Origin: Ascarosepion bandense
Lineage: Eukaryota; Mollusca; Cephalopoda; Sepiida; Sepiidae
NCBI GenBank assembly: GCA_037127315.1
Contig: JBBBDQ010001153.1
Coordinates: 4,273,501 to 4,337,500 of the forward strand
Length of the DNA stretch: 64,000 nt
Direction: 5' to 3'
The notes beneath the pieces were generated by a model. That model saw nothing but the letters and a program-made list of their open reading frames with translations, made no database searches and was not told the DNA's origin. Numbering within the stretch: position 1 is the stretch's first letter; each line of letters opens with the position of its first letter. A program made the translations under genes and the position numbers. Below, piece after piece: positions 24,236-35,639 of this stretch.

Positions 24236-27200
24236 CTCTGGATTAAAACACAGTTAAAAAGTTGAGCTCCATTAAGATATCGTGCTGAGAAAACAACACT
24301 GCTAATGTTACACTGTGCACCTACAACCCTAGGGAGTTACGGATAAAAAACAACAACAAATAAACAAAACATATCACCCATAGACCAGATCTCGAATGGT
24401 CACATATGTATAAACTTGCAAACATCGATGTATTACAGTGCCAATAATGGTAGACCGAGCATAGATTAGATGATATATGACCTCTGGGTTATTGCAAGTG
24501 TTGTTGATGCCATTTAATAAAAGCAATAATAATGGAATGAGTACTCCTAATAAGACTTACGGTCCAAATCTATTGTGCATGTCTGCAGTTGGATCCTTAA
24601 TGGGGAAGGTTTAAGGTCACTCTGTTGTGTTCATTAATGAGAGTAGGTTTCATTTCGGTGTAATAGTCGCTTACGTGTACGACGTAAATATTAATAGAGA
24701 AATTATCCTGAATGTATTCGCTCACAATACATAGGTACAAATGCTAGCATTATGTCGTTGGGTGTCATAAGTTACACGCCTTTGATTCTCATGAAGGAAA
24801 CTTTGAACAGAGTCATGTACGTCCCGAATATCGTTCAAGCAATTTTTTCTGCCACTTTTGAAACTGTACACCGATACACTCTTTCAGTAAGAAAGTATAC
24901 GCGCTTTTGATTATACTCTGTATAATGTTCGACAACGTGCATTCCTCCACGTGTATAGGACATGATGGCGCAGCTCTTGAATCGTTCAGTTAAAAATCCT
25001 AAAACATTTTCTCTCGTGAGCCAACAAAGACAAAAAACGTGAAATATTTTATCGCAGTTTGTTATTCAGCCTCTCTATTATTATATGAAAACGAGATGAC
25101 TTACCTCTTTAAATAACCACATAGAGTACGCAGGAGTATGGTGCCTGAGTTTATTCTCTTATTTTGGAACCGGTGCTCGTCTCGATCTGTATATATGATC
25201 ATTTTCTGGAATCGAGTTATATTAACTGCTCGTTTATCCTTATGTCAAACGAAACGCTTATTATGTGTGTTGCTTTCTTACGTTTTGTCAGCGCACAAAC
25301 CCATACATATTTATTCAGCAAGTAATTACGTATTCCACTATGAACTGAATCAAGCAACCAAGACAAAGACAAGACTGAATGGTAGGAGAGTACGTGTAGA
25401 ATGAGCTATTCATCTCTTCCGTCTGCAGATGATGCAAGAAGAAAGCCGCTAGCAAATGGCAAAACTGTTATCCATCCACCGAAATACTGCACAACGTCTA
25501 TTGCATTAAATGAGGTTTCGTAATTTTCGGCCAACTTATGACGTCGTAACCTTATTGTATGCATTCAAAAATACAGATTTGTGCGACGAATCATATAGAA
25601 TGTAATTGAGTAGATATATCACAGCTTATATTTTGGAATCCGTGAACGTATTGAACTGTACAGGTGATCATTTATTTTCATCTAAAAAAAATATATTTGC
25701 ATTTAATTTTGAGGAAATTGAAACAAGTGTGCAGGTTTTGATTTCATTTTTTCAGTTAGTGTATTAATGAATACGAGATCAATACTTGTATCAGTGGGCC
25801 CTTTTAATGAGAAAGTTAACTGACGTAAAAGTTGCTCGATTAGACTAATGTTCAAACCCAGTGCGAGCAAAATTTAACAGCGCAAGGATTTTAAATGTAG
25901 TCTGATTCGCTACTTATAGCTTAATCTAGCAACCATGGCTAGCACTTGAAATCCACTAAGTTAATAAGTACAAATAATAGTAAACCACTTCCCTATGGTT
26001 CAACTACGAAGAAATATGCGCGTAGGAAAGCATTGAAATGTTAAATAAACAATCTCATCAGACATATTTTTATCTTTCATCTTAATCTTATATACAAGAG
26101 TCTCAACTAGAAACTAATGACTTCTCATTTAATTTCTTAGGATATTTTAGCGCCAGTCAATATCTTCTTTGTGCGTCAGTTCGTTACCGTACATATTTGG
26201 GAAGCTGTTATCTTTATATGTAGCAAAAAAGGTGGTATTAAGTTCAGAGTTGAATAGATTAAATCTAATTCCCATATGATGTAAATCTCTTTAAAACACA
26301 TACATATTGTTATGAAATGCTAATCGCCCACGAGGCCTGATGTAGTTCTGTACAGTGTTTACCTTCGTCTAAAATTGCCATATCATACACCGTTAACTGG
26401 TCGGTTAAATTAAAAATAGTTCTTTAAAACTTTAAAACACAACATCAATTGAGAACGTAAAAAGGTTTGGGAAATTCGAGAGTAGGCAAAACGTTCACGA
26501 AGAAATCGGCTTAAGCATTAATGGAATTTCAGTTAATATTATACAGTTTAGTATTAACCAAAAACTTTCACTGTTTATTAAGTAAAAATAATGAAATTTT
26601 AAAATTTGAGGCGTTAATTTATTGCAAAAATATTTACTGTTTTAATTTAAACTCTATTCCACCATTCTTCAACAAACCTATAACTGCGTTGTCCCAGAAT
26701 ATTTATCTACTGTTCCTTTTCAGTCTTTTGGGAATGGAACCTTTATTGTGGATGCTATAAAGTTCGAAATAAATTGAGATTTGACTACTAAATATCTTCT
26801 AAATGCCGTGAATGGCTAGACATTATCCGGGCAAGATGTAGCAATTTTCATCTGGTCATAACCCAAACACATAGACAAGCGATGACTTAATGAAATATTT
26901 TGAGTAATAATTATTTCCAGGAATTTTCTCTATTTTCAGTTTACCTAATTAAAAGCATTGCTTATTGCTTATATCCAAAAAGAGCTCACAGTATAGCAGT
27001 TCTTTCCACTGTTTTAACTTCATTGAATGAAGTTTTGCTTTCATATGGTTAGTTACTATTTCGTAGGTTTCACATTGTTGCAAAGAACCCACTTTTCATA
27101 GATCATCAAAATTGGTTTCAAAGTATTTTCGTTTTAAGTTACCTGTTGCATACAGAACCCATATATCACAATTAAAAATAATTTTCAACTTTGAATGGCC

Positions 27201-29376
27201 TATCCATCTATGGAGCATTATTCCTTGAATTTTTTTTATTTTTTTCACGTTCCATTATTATACCACTTCTAAACTGTACAACTCTTTTTTAATCGAAATG
27301 CATTCCTTACTTCCTGATAATCTAAAAACAAAATATTCGAAATATTTTCTTCTTTCTTCGTACTTCTTCAATGTTAAAATCAGTAATCAAAATTATATTA
27401 ATTTTGAAGAAAAGATTTAATGCATACGGATATGACATCTGTCACAATAAAAAAAGAAAATATTTTTGGGTGAATATATTGAAACACCCTTTTAATTCCA
27501 CACACAGATCTCGCATTTTGCAATAAAACCAATATTTCAACCGGTAAGTTGTAGTTAAAAACATCAAGTCACCATAAATGTTCCTCATTCGCTCATAGTT
27601 GTAGGTAGCTTTTTAATGAAATCAAGCTATACTTTTCTTTCTGACGACTGAGTGAGATGCTTATAAATATTTACTAATCTTTGTAAAATATTTGGCTGGT
27701 TAGGTTAAAAGGACTATGTTACAATTAAAAAAATTTGAAAATTAGCAATAGAAAGTGCATTAAAAAAGGAAGATAGTCCCGAACTCTGAATTTTCGTAAT
27801 CGACAATAAAGCATTACTTTAACAGTCACAAGTTATTAAAATATCCAAACGCTACATGATATTTAGTAAGATTTGTTTCGTAGATAACAAAGCCAAATGA
27901 ATGAGATTCACAGAGAAAAGTGTACCCTATGCCATTTTTCAACTGCAGTGTTCTTGCCTGTTGCCTTGAAAATCAGTTCTTGAAATCCTGGCATTTGATT
28001 AGTTTTGATCACCAATGGCGGGAAGCACCTAATAATTTCACTCTAAAGGGCAGGTTAGAACTTTCTATTTGTATACAGACTTGATGAAACATTATTTTCC
28101 AGTAACAATATCAGAACAGTTCAAGAGACATAATGTCCAACTTATGACAATCTTTCACGTTGTAGTAATAGTTAGAGTAGTTGATGTCAATGGTCATTAT
28201 TATTAATTTCTGAGGATCATTTATTTATTAATTTATTCATTAATTTTTCATGTTTTTCTTTATCATAACGCTCAGCTATAACCGTCAAGTAAGCAGAATA
28301 GGTTAGAAATAACTTGCCTGGGATATAGAAACTTGAATTTGTGAGGCTTTGTCTTTACTTAATTGAACCATCATAGTTTGACTGCGAATATAAACTTTAT
28401 ACAAATGTAAACTTCATCTCTTTACTGGGTGCTCTAATAGTGTTGATAGTCCAAACTAAGTTTACTACTGATTTAGATCTTTCCGATGGAAAAGTATTTT
28501 CTCGGCTCTTATAATAAACTTTTAACAAGTGCCCTTTGTGTCTACAACATTCAAAGTTACGAGATAATTCCGGAAATCCTATCTGAAGACCAGTTTGCAT
28601 TGTCTTAATATAAATTTGAAAATTATAAATGATCTTAATTCCTATGAGTGAGTTAAAACTCTCCTGTGAGATTATTCAATCGGCAGTGAGACGCTATTGA
28701 TATAGCTGTATACTGTATGACCTTTAATTTGATAATGTCCCTTGAACGCCTGTCAGACGCCGTACAGCCAAGTGTTAATTCCCATTATGTTTTTCTACAG
28801 GCGAAATGAAAAAAAAAGTAGTTTACATATAGAAAACACGACAATGCATATTGACTGGAAATGCATTGTATAAATATGTATGTAAAATAAAACTGTTTTC
28901 ATTGCTAAGTTGCAAACTTGTTGATGTACCTGCCTATAGACAATCATACAGGTACATCACCGATTTTCCGACAAGCGATAATCAGGTCCTGTTTTAAACG
29001 GGACAACATTACGACTGAACTAAATTTCTCGAAGCTCGTATACGAGTTTACTGAGGAAAATTGCACGCCAACAAAAATCAACAGTGTATCTGCATCAGTG
29101 ATTAAATTCTATATCCATGTTGTCGGCTATCATGTTTTCAGCGTTGACATATTTTCAGGGTTGCCATTTAACTCTCTGAAATCAGTTATTTTGTACTTAA
29201 GTTGATATGTGTTTGATAAGAAGTTTTGTCATATTATTCCTAATACAAAATTATTCACAAACACTATAGTTGACAATTGTTCATTTACAAATCTCGCGCT
29301 AATAAGAAAGTAATTAAGCGTTTACTTTATTCGTTTTGATATGTATTGCAATGTGTGAAAACAAAAATAGGCAGGT
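24236..29376. other. 5.1-kb stretch with nothing recognised
   Basis: I see no gene, RNA, microsatellite of note or known mobile element. The longest open frames (28918-29205, 95 codons; 25138-25404, 88 codons) have no recognisable domain and are within chance expectation. It could be intron or intergenic DNA. Confidence 0.5.
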
Positions 29377-29449
29377 TTATGCAATATCAGTAGCAGTAGT
29401 TGATGTAATAGAGTAAGCCATTCCCTCTTTAGAGAGTAGAGATCGGGAC

Positions 29450-29452
<3 letters not shown>

Positions 29453-29482
<30 letters not shown>

Positions 29483-29513
29483 GAGAGAGAGAGTGAGAGA
29501 GAGGAGAGAAAAC
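29453..29513. repeat. (GA)n microsatellite
   Basis: About 30 GA units with GT and GAAA interruptions. Confidence 0.95.
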
Positions 29514-29534
29514 GTTTGTAATGGATTTGTAAAT

Positions 29535-29612
29535 GTTGCCGATGAAGATTAGAATTCAAACTCGGCTCGCAGATTTTATGCTCTTTGTTCATAACCATGA
29601 CAGCACTCTGCT
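29535..29612 (-). mobile_element. tRNA-like SINE head
   Basis: On the minus strand, 'aaaatctgcgagccgagttt' followed by 'gaattc' matches the B-box region of the main SINE, preceded by a weak A-box region ('gtgctgtcatggtt'). The SINE body is absent and is replaced by the GA tract, so this is a fragment or a different SINE sharing the head. Confidence 0.5.
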
Positions 29613-29984
29613 TCATCTTGCGTGCCGTGTATTGTTATAATACTAAAATCTATAAAGGAAGATTGTGTTTATGCATTCAATGTTGTAGATGGGTGTACAT
29701 ACGTGATCTCATTTTCTGTGCCGGTGAAAGGCCTGAGACTCACACATATTGTGACTGGTAATTCTGTACCTACTATGGTAAATTTGACCAGTGTAGGGAC
29801 TACATTGGGATTTTACATTTTGTCTTTCCTGTGGTATGTATATGAAACCGGTATCGTAGCAATAAATGTCGCCTGTCTATGGACGGTGTACTAATGTAAA
29901 TATGAAGTGAAACAAAAATTACTGGCCGGCTGGAAGAATCACCTTTCCGAAAATAACGTGTACAGTCACGCGCGGACATACAAA
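29613..29984. other. Short non-coding stretch
   Basis: No gene recognised. An open frame of 90 codons (29622-29894) has no known similarity. Confidence 0.4.
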
Positions 29985-30082
29985 CACACAAACAGGCACA
30001 CGCATATACGTATAAATAAATACACACACACAAATGTATATGAATACACACACACAAACACACACACGCCTACACACACACG

Positions 30083-30138
<56 letters not shown>
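29985..30138. repeat. (CA)n-(TA)n compound microsatellite
   Basis: Interrupted CA units lead into a pure (CA)n run, then (TA)n to 30137. The 60-100-codon open frames here are repeat by-products. Confidence 0.95.
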
Positions 30139-30182
30139 AAGGAAAGATCAACACATCATCTAAATCCTGTTCTAACACATCA

Positions 30183-31347
30183 CTCAATAAGTCCCGGGCC
30201 TGACATATAGATGGCGCCACTAATAAAAGATCCATATGTTTTTTTTTAAATACTAACCTTCAAATGGCACATGACAAAAGTTGGGCCCAATCAGATAATT
30301 AGTTTAAAAATGACAGTTATTTAAGTGAAGCTACTGTTGCAAATGTTCAAAACAATGGAAATATCCGAAGTTCGTGTGTTCCTTTCTGATAGTAAAATAC
30401 AGTTCAAGGAATCGTAAAATTTGAAGGTGTTATTCGGATTCTGCTCCGTCGGAAACAACGGTTAAGAGGTTGACTTTAAACGCGGCTGAACGCTCAGGTC
30501 ACCCGCTCGTTTTGGCCGATCGTAAATTGCAGTTACGTGAGTTAGCAGAGAAGTTGGACATATTCGAAGGCAGTGCATTTGTCAGTTATAAAGTTGTGAT
30601 CAAAGTGGATGCCGCGTTTGCTCACAGTTGATCAAAAACAACAACGCGTCGACGATTCAGAATGTTATCTGCAACTCTTTTAACACAACAAAAAGGCGTT
30701 TTGGCGTAAATATGTGACAATAGATGTAACATGGATCTGCCACATCACTCCAGAGTCAAATCGGCAGTTAGCTGAGTGAACAGCTGCAGGTGAAATCCGT
30801 CTAAAGCTACCAAAAACGCAAACAACAGTATGCAAGTTTCTGGCCCCCATATTTTGCGATGCGCAAGGTATTTTATTCATCAATTACCTTGAAAAAGGCA
30901 GAACGATCAATAGCAAAAATTATATAGAATTATTGGTGCGTTTGATGAAAGAAATCGCCATAAACGGCCACAAATAGGGAAGAAAAAGTGATCTTTCATC
31001 AAAACAACGCACTGTCACTGATCGATTGCAACGATAGCAAAACTACATGAATTGCACTCGAATTGCTTCCGCATACTCTCTATTTTCCATATCTAGTCCC
31101 AGCGACGACTGTTTCTCTGTAGACCTTAAAAGAATGCTCCAGGGAAAGAGGAATCCTATAAAGAAGTGATATCGGAAACTGAGGCGTATTTTGAGGTTAA
31201 AAACCCAGCGTTCTACAAAAATAGCATCGAATTGTTAGAGAACCATTGGAATCAGTGTATCACCCTAGAAGGAGACTATGTTGATGAACAAAGTCAAATT
31301 TTGCCTAAGAGTTGACGTTTGATTAGTTAGGCGCGGGATTTATTGAG
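30183..31347 (+). mobile_element. mariner transposon, 1,165 bp, decayed transposase with both terminal repeats
   Basis: Terminal inverted repeats are visible: ctcaataagtcccgggcct at 30183 and the reverse complement ctcaataaatcccgcgcct at 31347, continuing more loosely. The right flank is TA (31348-31349), the expected mariner duplication; the left is CA, probably mutated TA. The plus-strand transposase is readable in pieces: TPESNRQLAE near 30750, then AAGEIRLKLPKTQ, DAQGILFINYLEKGRTINS near 30860-30910, LVRLMKEIAINGHK, DLKRMLQGKR near 31120 and SVSP plus 'GDYVDE'-like C-terminus near 31270. Of the catalytic acids, the first is retained in TIDVTW (30720s), the second is changed (HQNNA instead of HQDNA, about 31000) and the third block is lost. 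It cannot encode an active enzyme, but its ends may still be recognised. Confidence 0.9.
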
Positions 31348-31379
31348 TAAACTATAATTTATTTACATATAATTTATAT

Positions 31380-31530
31380 ATATACATAGTCATCCGCAGA
31401 CAGATCTGTTTCGCTGTATCACAGCTCATTAGTACAGTTAGACATCCGATTGCTTTTTACCCTGGATTGAAACCCGACGGAATTGGTGTCAGTCGGCAAT
31501 TCTACCTCTGAGCTATGGCCGCTCGGTAGA
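31380..31530 (-). mobile_element. Short tRNA-headed SINE with hammerhead-like 3' region and (TA)n tail
   Basis: Read on the minus strand, it opens with a tRNA-like head: A box tagctcagagg (31515-31505) and B box gggtttcaatcc (31475-31464). After about 25 bp come a hammerhead-like fold (31432-31391) and then 'atgactatgtatatata', a TA-rich tail. The copy at 39970-40108 has the same order throughout, with 'gacaccaa' between the boxes, 'ggatgt' after the head, 'aatgag/gatgag' and the same 'atgacta' plus TA end. It is about 150 bp, shorter than and unrelated in body to the main SINE of this window. Insertion flanks were not resolved because the 3' side is microsatellite. Confidence 0.8.
31391..31440 (-). 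ncRNA. Type I hammerhead-ribozyme-like motif in the SINE
   Basis: On the minus strand: CUAAUGA (31432-31426) in place of the core CUGAUGA; stem II GCUGU-GAU-ACAGC (31425-31413), five perfect pairs; GAAAC (31412-31408), giving the conserved GAA; stem III ACAG-AU-CUGU, four pairs; cleavage triplet GUC (31401-31399). The strands flanking the core can pair as a five-pair stem I (two G-U wobbles) followed by an internal loop. The order stem I, CUGAUGA, stem II, GAA, stem III, GUC is that of a type I hammerhead with a minimal stem III, a form known from retroelements. One core base is changed (G5 to A), which should abolish or strongly reduce cleavage of this copy. No folding program was run. Confidence 0.65.
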
Positions 31531-31546
31531 AGGAGGCACACATTTT

Positions 31547-31573
31547 AGCGTGTATATTATCATTATACACGCT
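31547..31573. repeat. Perfect 10-bp-arm palindrome
   Basis: agcgtgtata, a 7-base spacer, then tatacacgct. It lies just upstream of the SINE head. Confidence 0.9.
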
Positions 31574-31693
31574 CAATATCTGTGAGTGTTCTAATTCATT
31601 GCTGAATGAACAATGCATATATGCCAGAGTAGCTACTGTTTTTTAAAGTCTAGCATTCTTTCAGAGGTCTCAATCAGGGTGTGAGAGTGTAAA

Positions 31694-31866
31694 CATGTAA
31701 ATAACTATTACAAAATTGTACATTTTGCTTTGACATTGAATAAGCAATGTTTCATCAGGTAGTTAACAGATTACCAATGATTACCATTATGGTTAACTGC
31801 CTGATTAGGCATTGCTTTTTTCAATGTCAAAATAAAATGTATCATTTTGTAGTAGTTATTTACTTG
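31694..31866. mobile_element. Foldback (MITE-like) element with ~75-bp arms
   Basis: Arm 1 (31694-31767) and arm 2 (31792-31866) are imperfect reverse complements. Landmarks are 'taaataact', 'tgacattgaa', 'gcaatg' and 'agttaac' in arm 1, and their complements in arm 2. The spacer is only 24 bp. No coding sequence is present. A target duplication was not identified, so the exact class is open; it could be a MITE or a snap-back copy. Confidence 0.7.
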
Positions 31867-31966
31867 TTCTAATGTAAAAGTTACATGATGAATATTTATT
31901 GCTCTATTTTTATATTGAGTCCTGTATTAAAAATTGCTTTACTTTAAACTTTGCAATTTTACATTT

Positions 31967-31968
31967 CC

Positions 31969-32022
<54 letters not shown>
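31967..32022. repeat. (CT)n-(TA)n microsatellite
   Basis: About 11 CT units followed by about 17 TA units, immediately left of the repeat element at 32023. Confidence 0.95.
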
Positions 32023-32024
<2 letters not shown>

Positions 32025-32268
32025 TTTATTTGTAAACGAGTTACGCGACGTAGCTTTCTTAAAAACGTTAAGAGTAAAATCCGTTATTGCAAATCGCCTG
32101 CAGACACCACTCATGGTAGAAGCATGGAAATAACTCGTTTACAAATGAAGAATATTCATAAGTTCTACAATATAATTGTCTTGAACACTTTTTTATACAA
32201 ATGTGTACTGGTCTAATTTTATTATGACCAAAAAACAAGTAATTAAACAATCAATCAATCAATCAATC
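32023..32268. mobile_element. Microsatellite-flanked inverted-repeat element, copy 1
   Basis: It shares its whole length with 39704-39943: 'ttgtaaacgagtta' near the left end, 'caccactcatggtagaa', 'aactcgtttacaaatg', then 'aagttctacaatataattgt', 'gtctaattttatt' and 'taattaaacaatcaat' at the right end. In this copy the left arm has diverged or been replaced after 'gcgacgtag', so the inverted repeat is short (ends 'tttgtaaacgagtta' / 'taactcgtttacaaa'). It begins at (TA)n and ends in (ATCA)n(TA)n. No open frame is shared. Confidence 0.8.
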
Positions 32269-32291
32269 AATATATATATATATATATATAA
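32247..32291. repeat. (ATCA)n-(TA)n microsatellite
   Basis: Six ATCA-type units followed by ten TA units, forming the right end of the element at 32023. Confidence 0.95.
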
Positions 32292-32730
32292 ATTACATAA
32301 AAATTTCAAGTTTTCTAAGATGTGTGGTCATTAGGGTTAGCATCATCGGTGATCATAATCAACAGGGTAAAATACAATTATTTTTTGAGTGAGTGTATGT
32401 ATAAAGACAACGGAAGTAAGGGTAACAAAAAGAAAAGGAAAAGGAAAAGAAATGAAGAAAAATAAAGAAAGGAAGAAAGAAAAAAGGGAGCAAATGAAAA
32501 GAAGAAACAAGAACGAAAAATGTGTCAGATTGGCAGACGAAATAGAACGCCGGCAAATGGAGGTGTGAGAAGTCGGAATAGACACATTAAAAACATTTTT
32601 TAAATATATAAAAAATGTATATAGAAAAGAAATGTACTGAGCTCCGCTTGGCCTTTTCAAAATTTTCCAATTTTCTTTAGAGCTTGAATAATGTCACAAT
32701 CAAAGTAATTTACCTCAGGAATGAAATGTA

Positions 32731-32732
<2 letters not shown>
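32292..32732. other. Non-coding stretch with purine-rich tract
   Basis: A plus-strand purine-rich stretch (GAAA/GGAA units) lies at about 32395-32530; the open frames there are low-complexity. Nothing else is recognised. Confidence 0.6.

Positions 32733-32781
<49 letters not shown>
32733..32781. repeat. (TA)n microsatellite
   Basis: About 24 TA units. Confidence 0.95.
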
Positions 32782-32784
<3 letters not shown>

Positions 32785-32881
32785 GCACTCTAAATAAATA
32801 AATCATTTTAATTACACTGAGCACTCTAGCTGGATCAGTTTTAATATTTATTTGAATAACTAATATTAATAGAATCTTGTT

Positions 32882-32885
<4 letters not shown>

Positions 32886-32931
<46 letters not shown>
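32886..32931. repeat. (TA)n microsatellite
   Basis: About 22 TA units. Confidence 0.95.
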
Positions 32932-33038
32932 CATGAATATGTTATATCACTATCGCAATCTTCTCACTTTATTTGATCATGATCAACGTGTTGAGTCTGA
33001 GGCTTTGTGGGAAGATGAATAGAGGCATATTGTCGTCA

Positions 33039-33298
33039 TTACTCGTGATAAATCCAAACACGTTTGTAATCTCTGTTAAGCGCATCCAATTCTTTCTTAA
33101 TCCTTAAACCTGCCCTCAGATTGATACCCAAGCACACTGAAATGTTCATATTGAAGCTTCTTGTGCAAATGCCAAGCAGTACAGCTTGGGGTTTCCAAGC
33201 TTCTAGTAATGTAATTGTATCGTGGGGGTATATTTTTTCATCCCAGAAAGTGCACCAGCTGAGGTTACTGTACTGTGCATTCGACAAAATCAAAAACA

Positions 33299-33320
<22 letters not shown>
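33039..33320 (-). other. Unrecognised open frame, 93 codons
   Basis: The N-terminal MCVCVCV comes from the (CA)n repeat. The rest, from about residue 14, is of normal complexity and includes 'CTFWDEKIYPHDTITLLEAW' and 'NLRAGLRIKKELDALNRDYK'. Outside the repeat there is no start codon of its own. It could be a relic of an unidentified mobile-element protein or a chance frame. I do not recognise a domain. Confidence 0.2.

Positions 33321-33369
<49 letters not shown>
33300..33369. repeat. (CA)n-(TA)n compound microsatellite
   Basis: About 12 CA units then about 22 TA units. Confidence 0.95.
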
Positions 33370-33373
<4 letters not shown>

Positions 33374-35639
33374 AAAGTGACGAAGAGGGGGAATCTAGAG
33401 AAACTCTTTAAAGTAGTGTACGATAAAAAAGTCTCGTTATGTGAATATATAAACAATAACTAGCGCGAAAAATAAAAGATAAAACACTTCTGCAGATATG
33501 TTATTCTATAATGATAACAGATTAATGTGTGAAAGATGGATCTCAGTGTGCATCTATTAAACTCACACATTTTTGGTAATTATAAGATGTTAGAGAGTCA
33601 ACTTTATTTTGACTTTGGTAACGTTTTATAAGTGTGCCCTTACGAGGAATGTTAGTGCGCTCACTACATAAATATATTGCTGTTGAAAGATCTCGTTAAC
33701 CATCACACCCAAGTGAATAGCCAAAACAAGACCAGAATAAAACAAATAACCTTTTAATGTCTTTGCAGAAATGTAATAATTTTAAGATTCAGATGAATTA
33801 GTTGACCTACACTGATCACGAAATGTCTTACATTAACTTTACTGTATTGGAACATTAATAATTGAATTCACGAAAAGAAAAAAAGAAAAAGAGAAGAATA
33901 ACATTGACCTTTCATTTCTGCGGTTTGTTAACATTTAAACTCACATAAATAGCAAGTACAATATCTGGCATCATTCCGGTTTTAGAAAACAAAGCTCTTG
34001 TGCTTGTATCCTGTGACAATTCTAGCATTTTAAACAACAGTCTGTAAAGAGATCGGGATCATTAAGACAACCACATCGAAGCCGCATATGGTGTTAGTAT
34101 TCAGATAGTGATAAAGAGTCAGAGATAAACATCAGAAGGTGATAAGGGTTTCTTGATTTTTAGTTTTATAACGTATAATTTTATCGACTCCTTTTGGCAG
34201 AATCGTTGTTCAATTAAAACTTGTACTGATTGATAAAAGACAATTTGAAAACAGGTTTTGTACTTGTCAATATTGAATATTGTTAATGGTGAATAAAAAT
34301 ATTTATGTATTGGATGTTATGTTTATTTTTGTGTACATTTATAACATTATTGATGTATTAATTACCTTGTTATAGAGGAAAAATATAATCTATTTGGAGA
34401 GTATTTTAATATAGATGTATACAACAGGATGAAAGCATTCGTCAAACGTTTTTAATGAACATTATTCTTTTTTCTGTTTCAAATAACCAATGCAAATGTG
34501 TTTGTTCATTTGATAATAAAGAATTTAGATATTGCCGCTTTAAGATATGGAATATGGATGGAAAAATCGTTAGCATCCGTCACAACGTGTGCCTGTCATC
34601 CGATAATGTTATCTTTGGCATACTCCAACCTGAAGCTTATTATCTTTTCACTGTGTTGTGTCCCTTCCAGAATCATTCATAAGAATTTATGAATCGATAA
34701 TTTATTAATGAATTAGAAAATAAATACATAAAATGATACAACACTTCATGACAAAATTATTCGGATACGTTCGTTGATTAGAGTAGGAAAATTATCATAA
34801 TTATGAATTTGTCGAAAAAGAATTATTTAACTCATTGAGCAACAAACATAACCTCAGCTCCTAGGTGACTCATTGACTTTGTTGTTTGCTTACAAATAAT
34901 AATATTTACAATTTACTAGATTGATTTTAGATTGTCATTATCAAGTATTGGCTAGTTTATCTTTCATCATATTTTTGTTCCGTTCCATCGCAATGCTAGT
35001 CCCGTTTTGAATTTTATGACTTTTATTTTATCATCATGAGTCGGGAACAAAGTATTAGTTCTGGATCTATGGCAAGGCTCGTCACAAGTTTTAAATGCGA
35101 ATCAAACGATTTTGAATCTGGTGTGATGTTATCACGATATTTTATGTTGCTGAGAGTGTGGTGCTCGTTCCGTGGTTCTAACAACAATTTCTTTGCCCAA
35201 AATGTCACATCGTAGTGGCTCGAAAAGTTATTTGACAACATTGTCATTATTTGGGAATGAATCAAATTGGTTGAGTCATTACGTTTGTTTCCACAGCTTT
35301 CTCGAGATAAATATACTGAAGTTGGCTTGTGTCTACTTCTTGTTGAAAATCAAATTAGATACCTTTTCATCGACTAAAAAAACATATTTTCGTGATTGCT
35401 TACATTACAACACATATAGACCAAATTGCTTACTTTTGTTTCCCTTAGTAGGTCAATGCTAAAAATTGACTTGGAGAAATGAAAAGGCAATCAACCACGC
35501 TACTGGGTTTTTAAAAGATAATGGCCGATTTTAGAAATAGAATATAATTTTTGAAAAATTAACTGTAGAAATGTTGATATTTGTCAAAATACGAAACTTA
35601 AGCATTTATGCATCTCTGCCATCTTTCGTTTAGATTATT
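33370..35639. other. AT-rich non-coding stretch
   Basis: No gene recognised. Short frames at 34455-34692 and 35023-35462 show no known domain. Confidence 0.5.

Noticed and set aside
24780..25050. A patch around 24.8-25.0 kb with protein-like wording on the minus strand (NCLNDIRDVHDSVQSF).
   Set aside because: No family recognised, frequent stops around it, and no repeat partner in the window.
29800..30235. Several 60-100-codon open frames rich in C/V, T/H or I/Y.
   Set aside because: They are translations of CA/TA microsatellites. The same applies to 33121-33456 and 41478-41861.
31448..31524. A possible genuine tRNA gene (good A and B boxes).
   Set aside because: The acceptor stem and anticodon arm do not close properly, and the same head followed by the same non-tRNA body recurs at 39970-40108, so it is a SINE.
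32343..32660. A 105-codon F/S-rich minus-strand frame that looks like a membrane protein.
   Set aside because: It is the complement of a purine-rich low-complexity tract and has no conserved feature.
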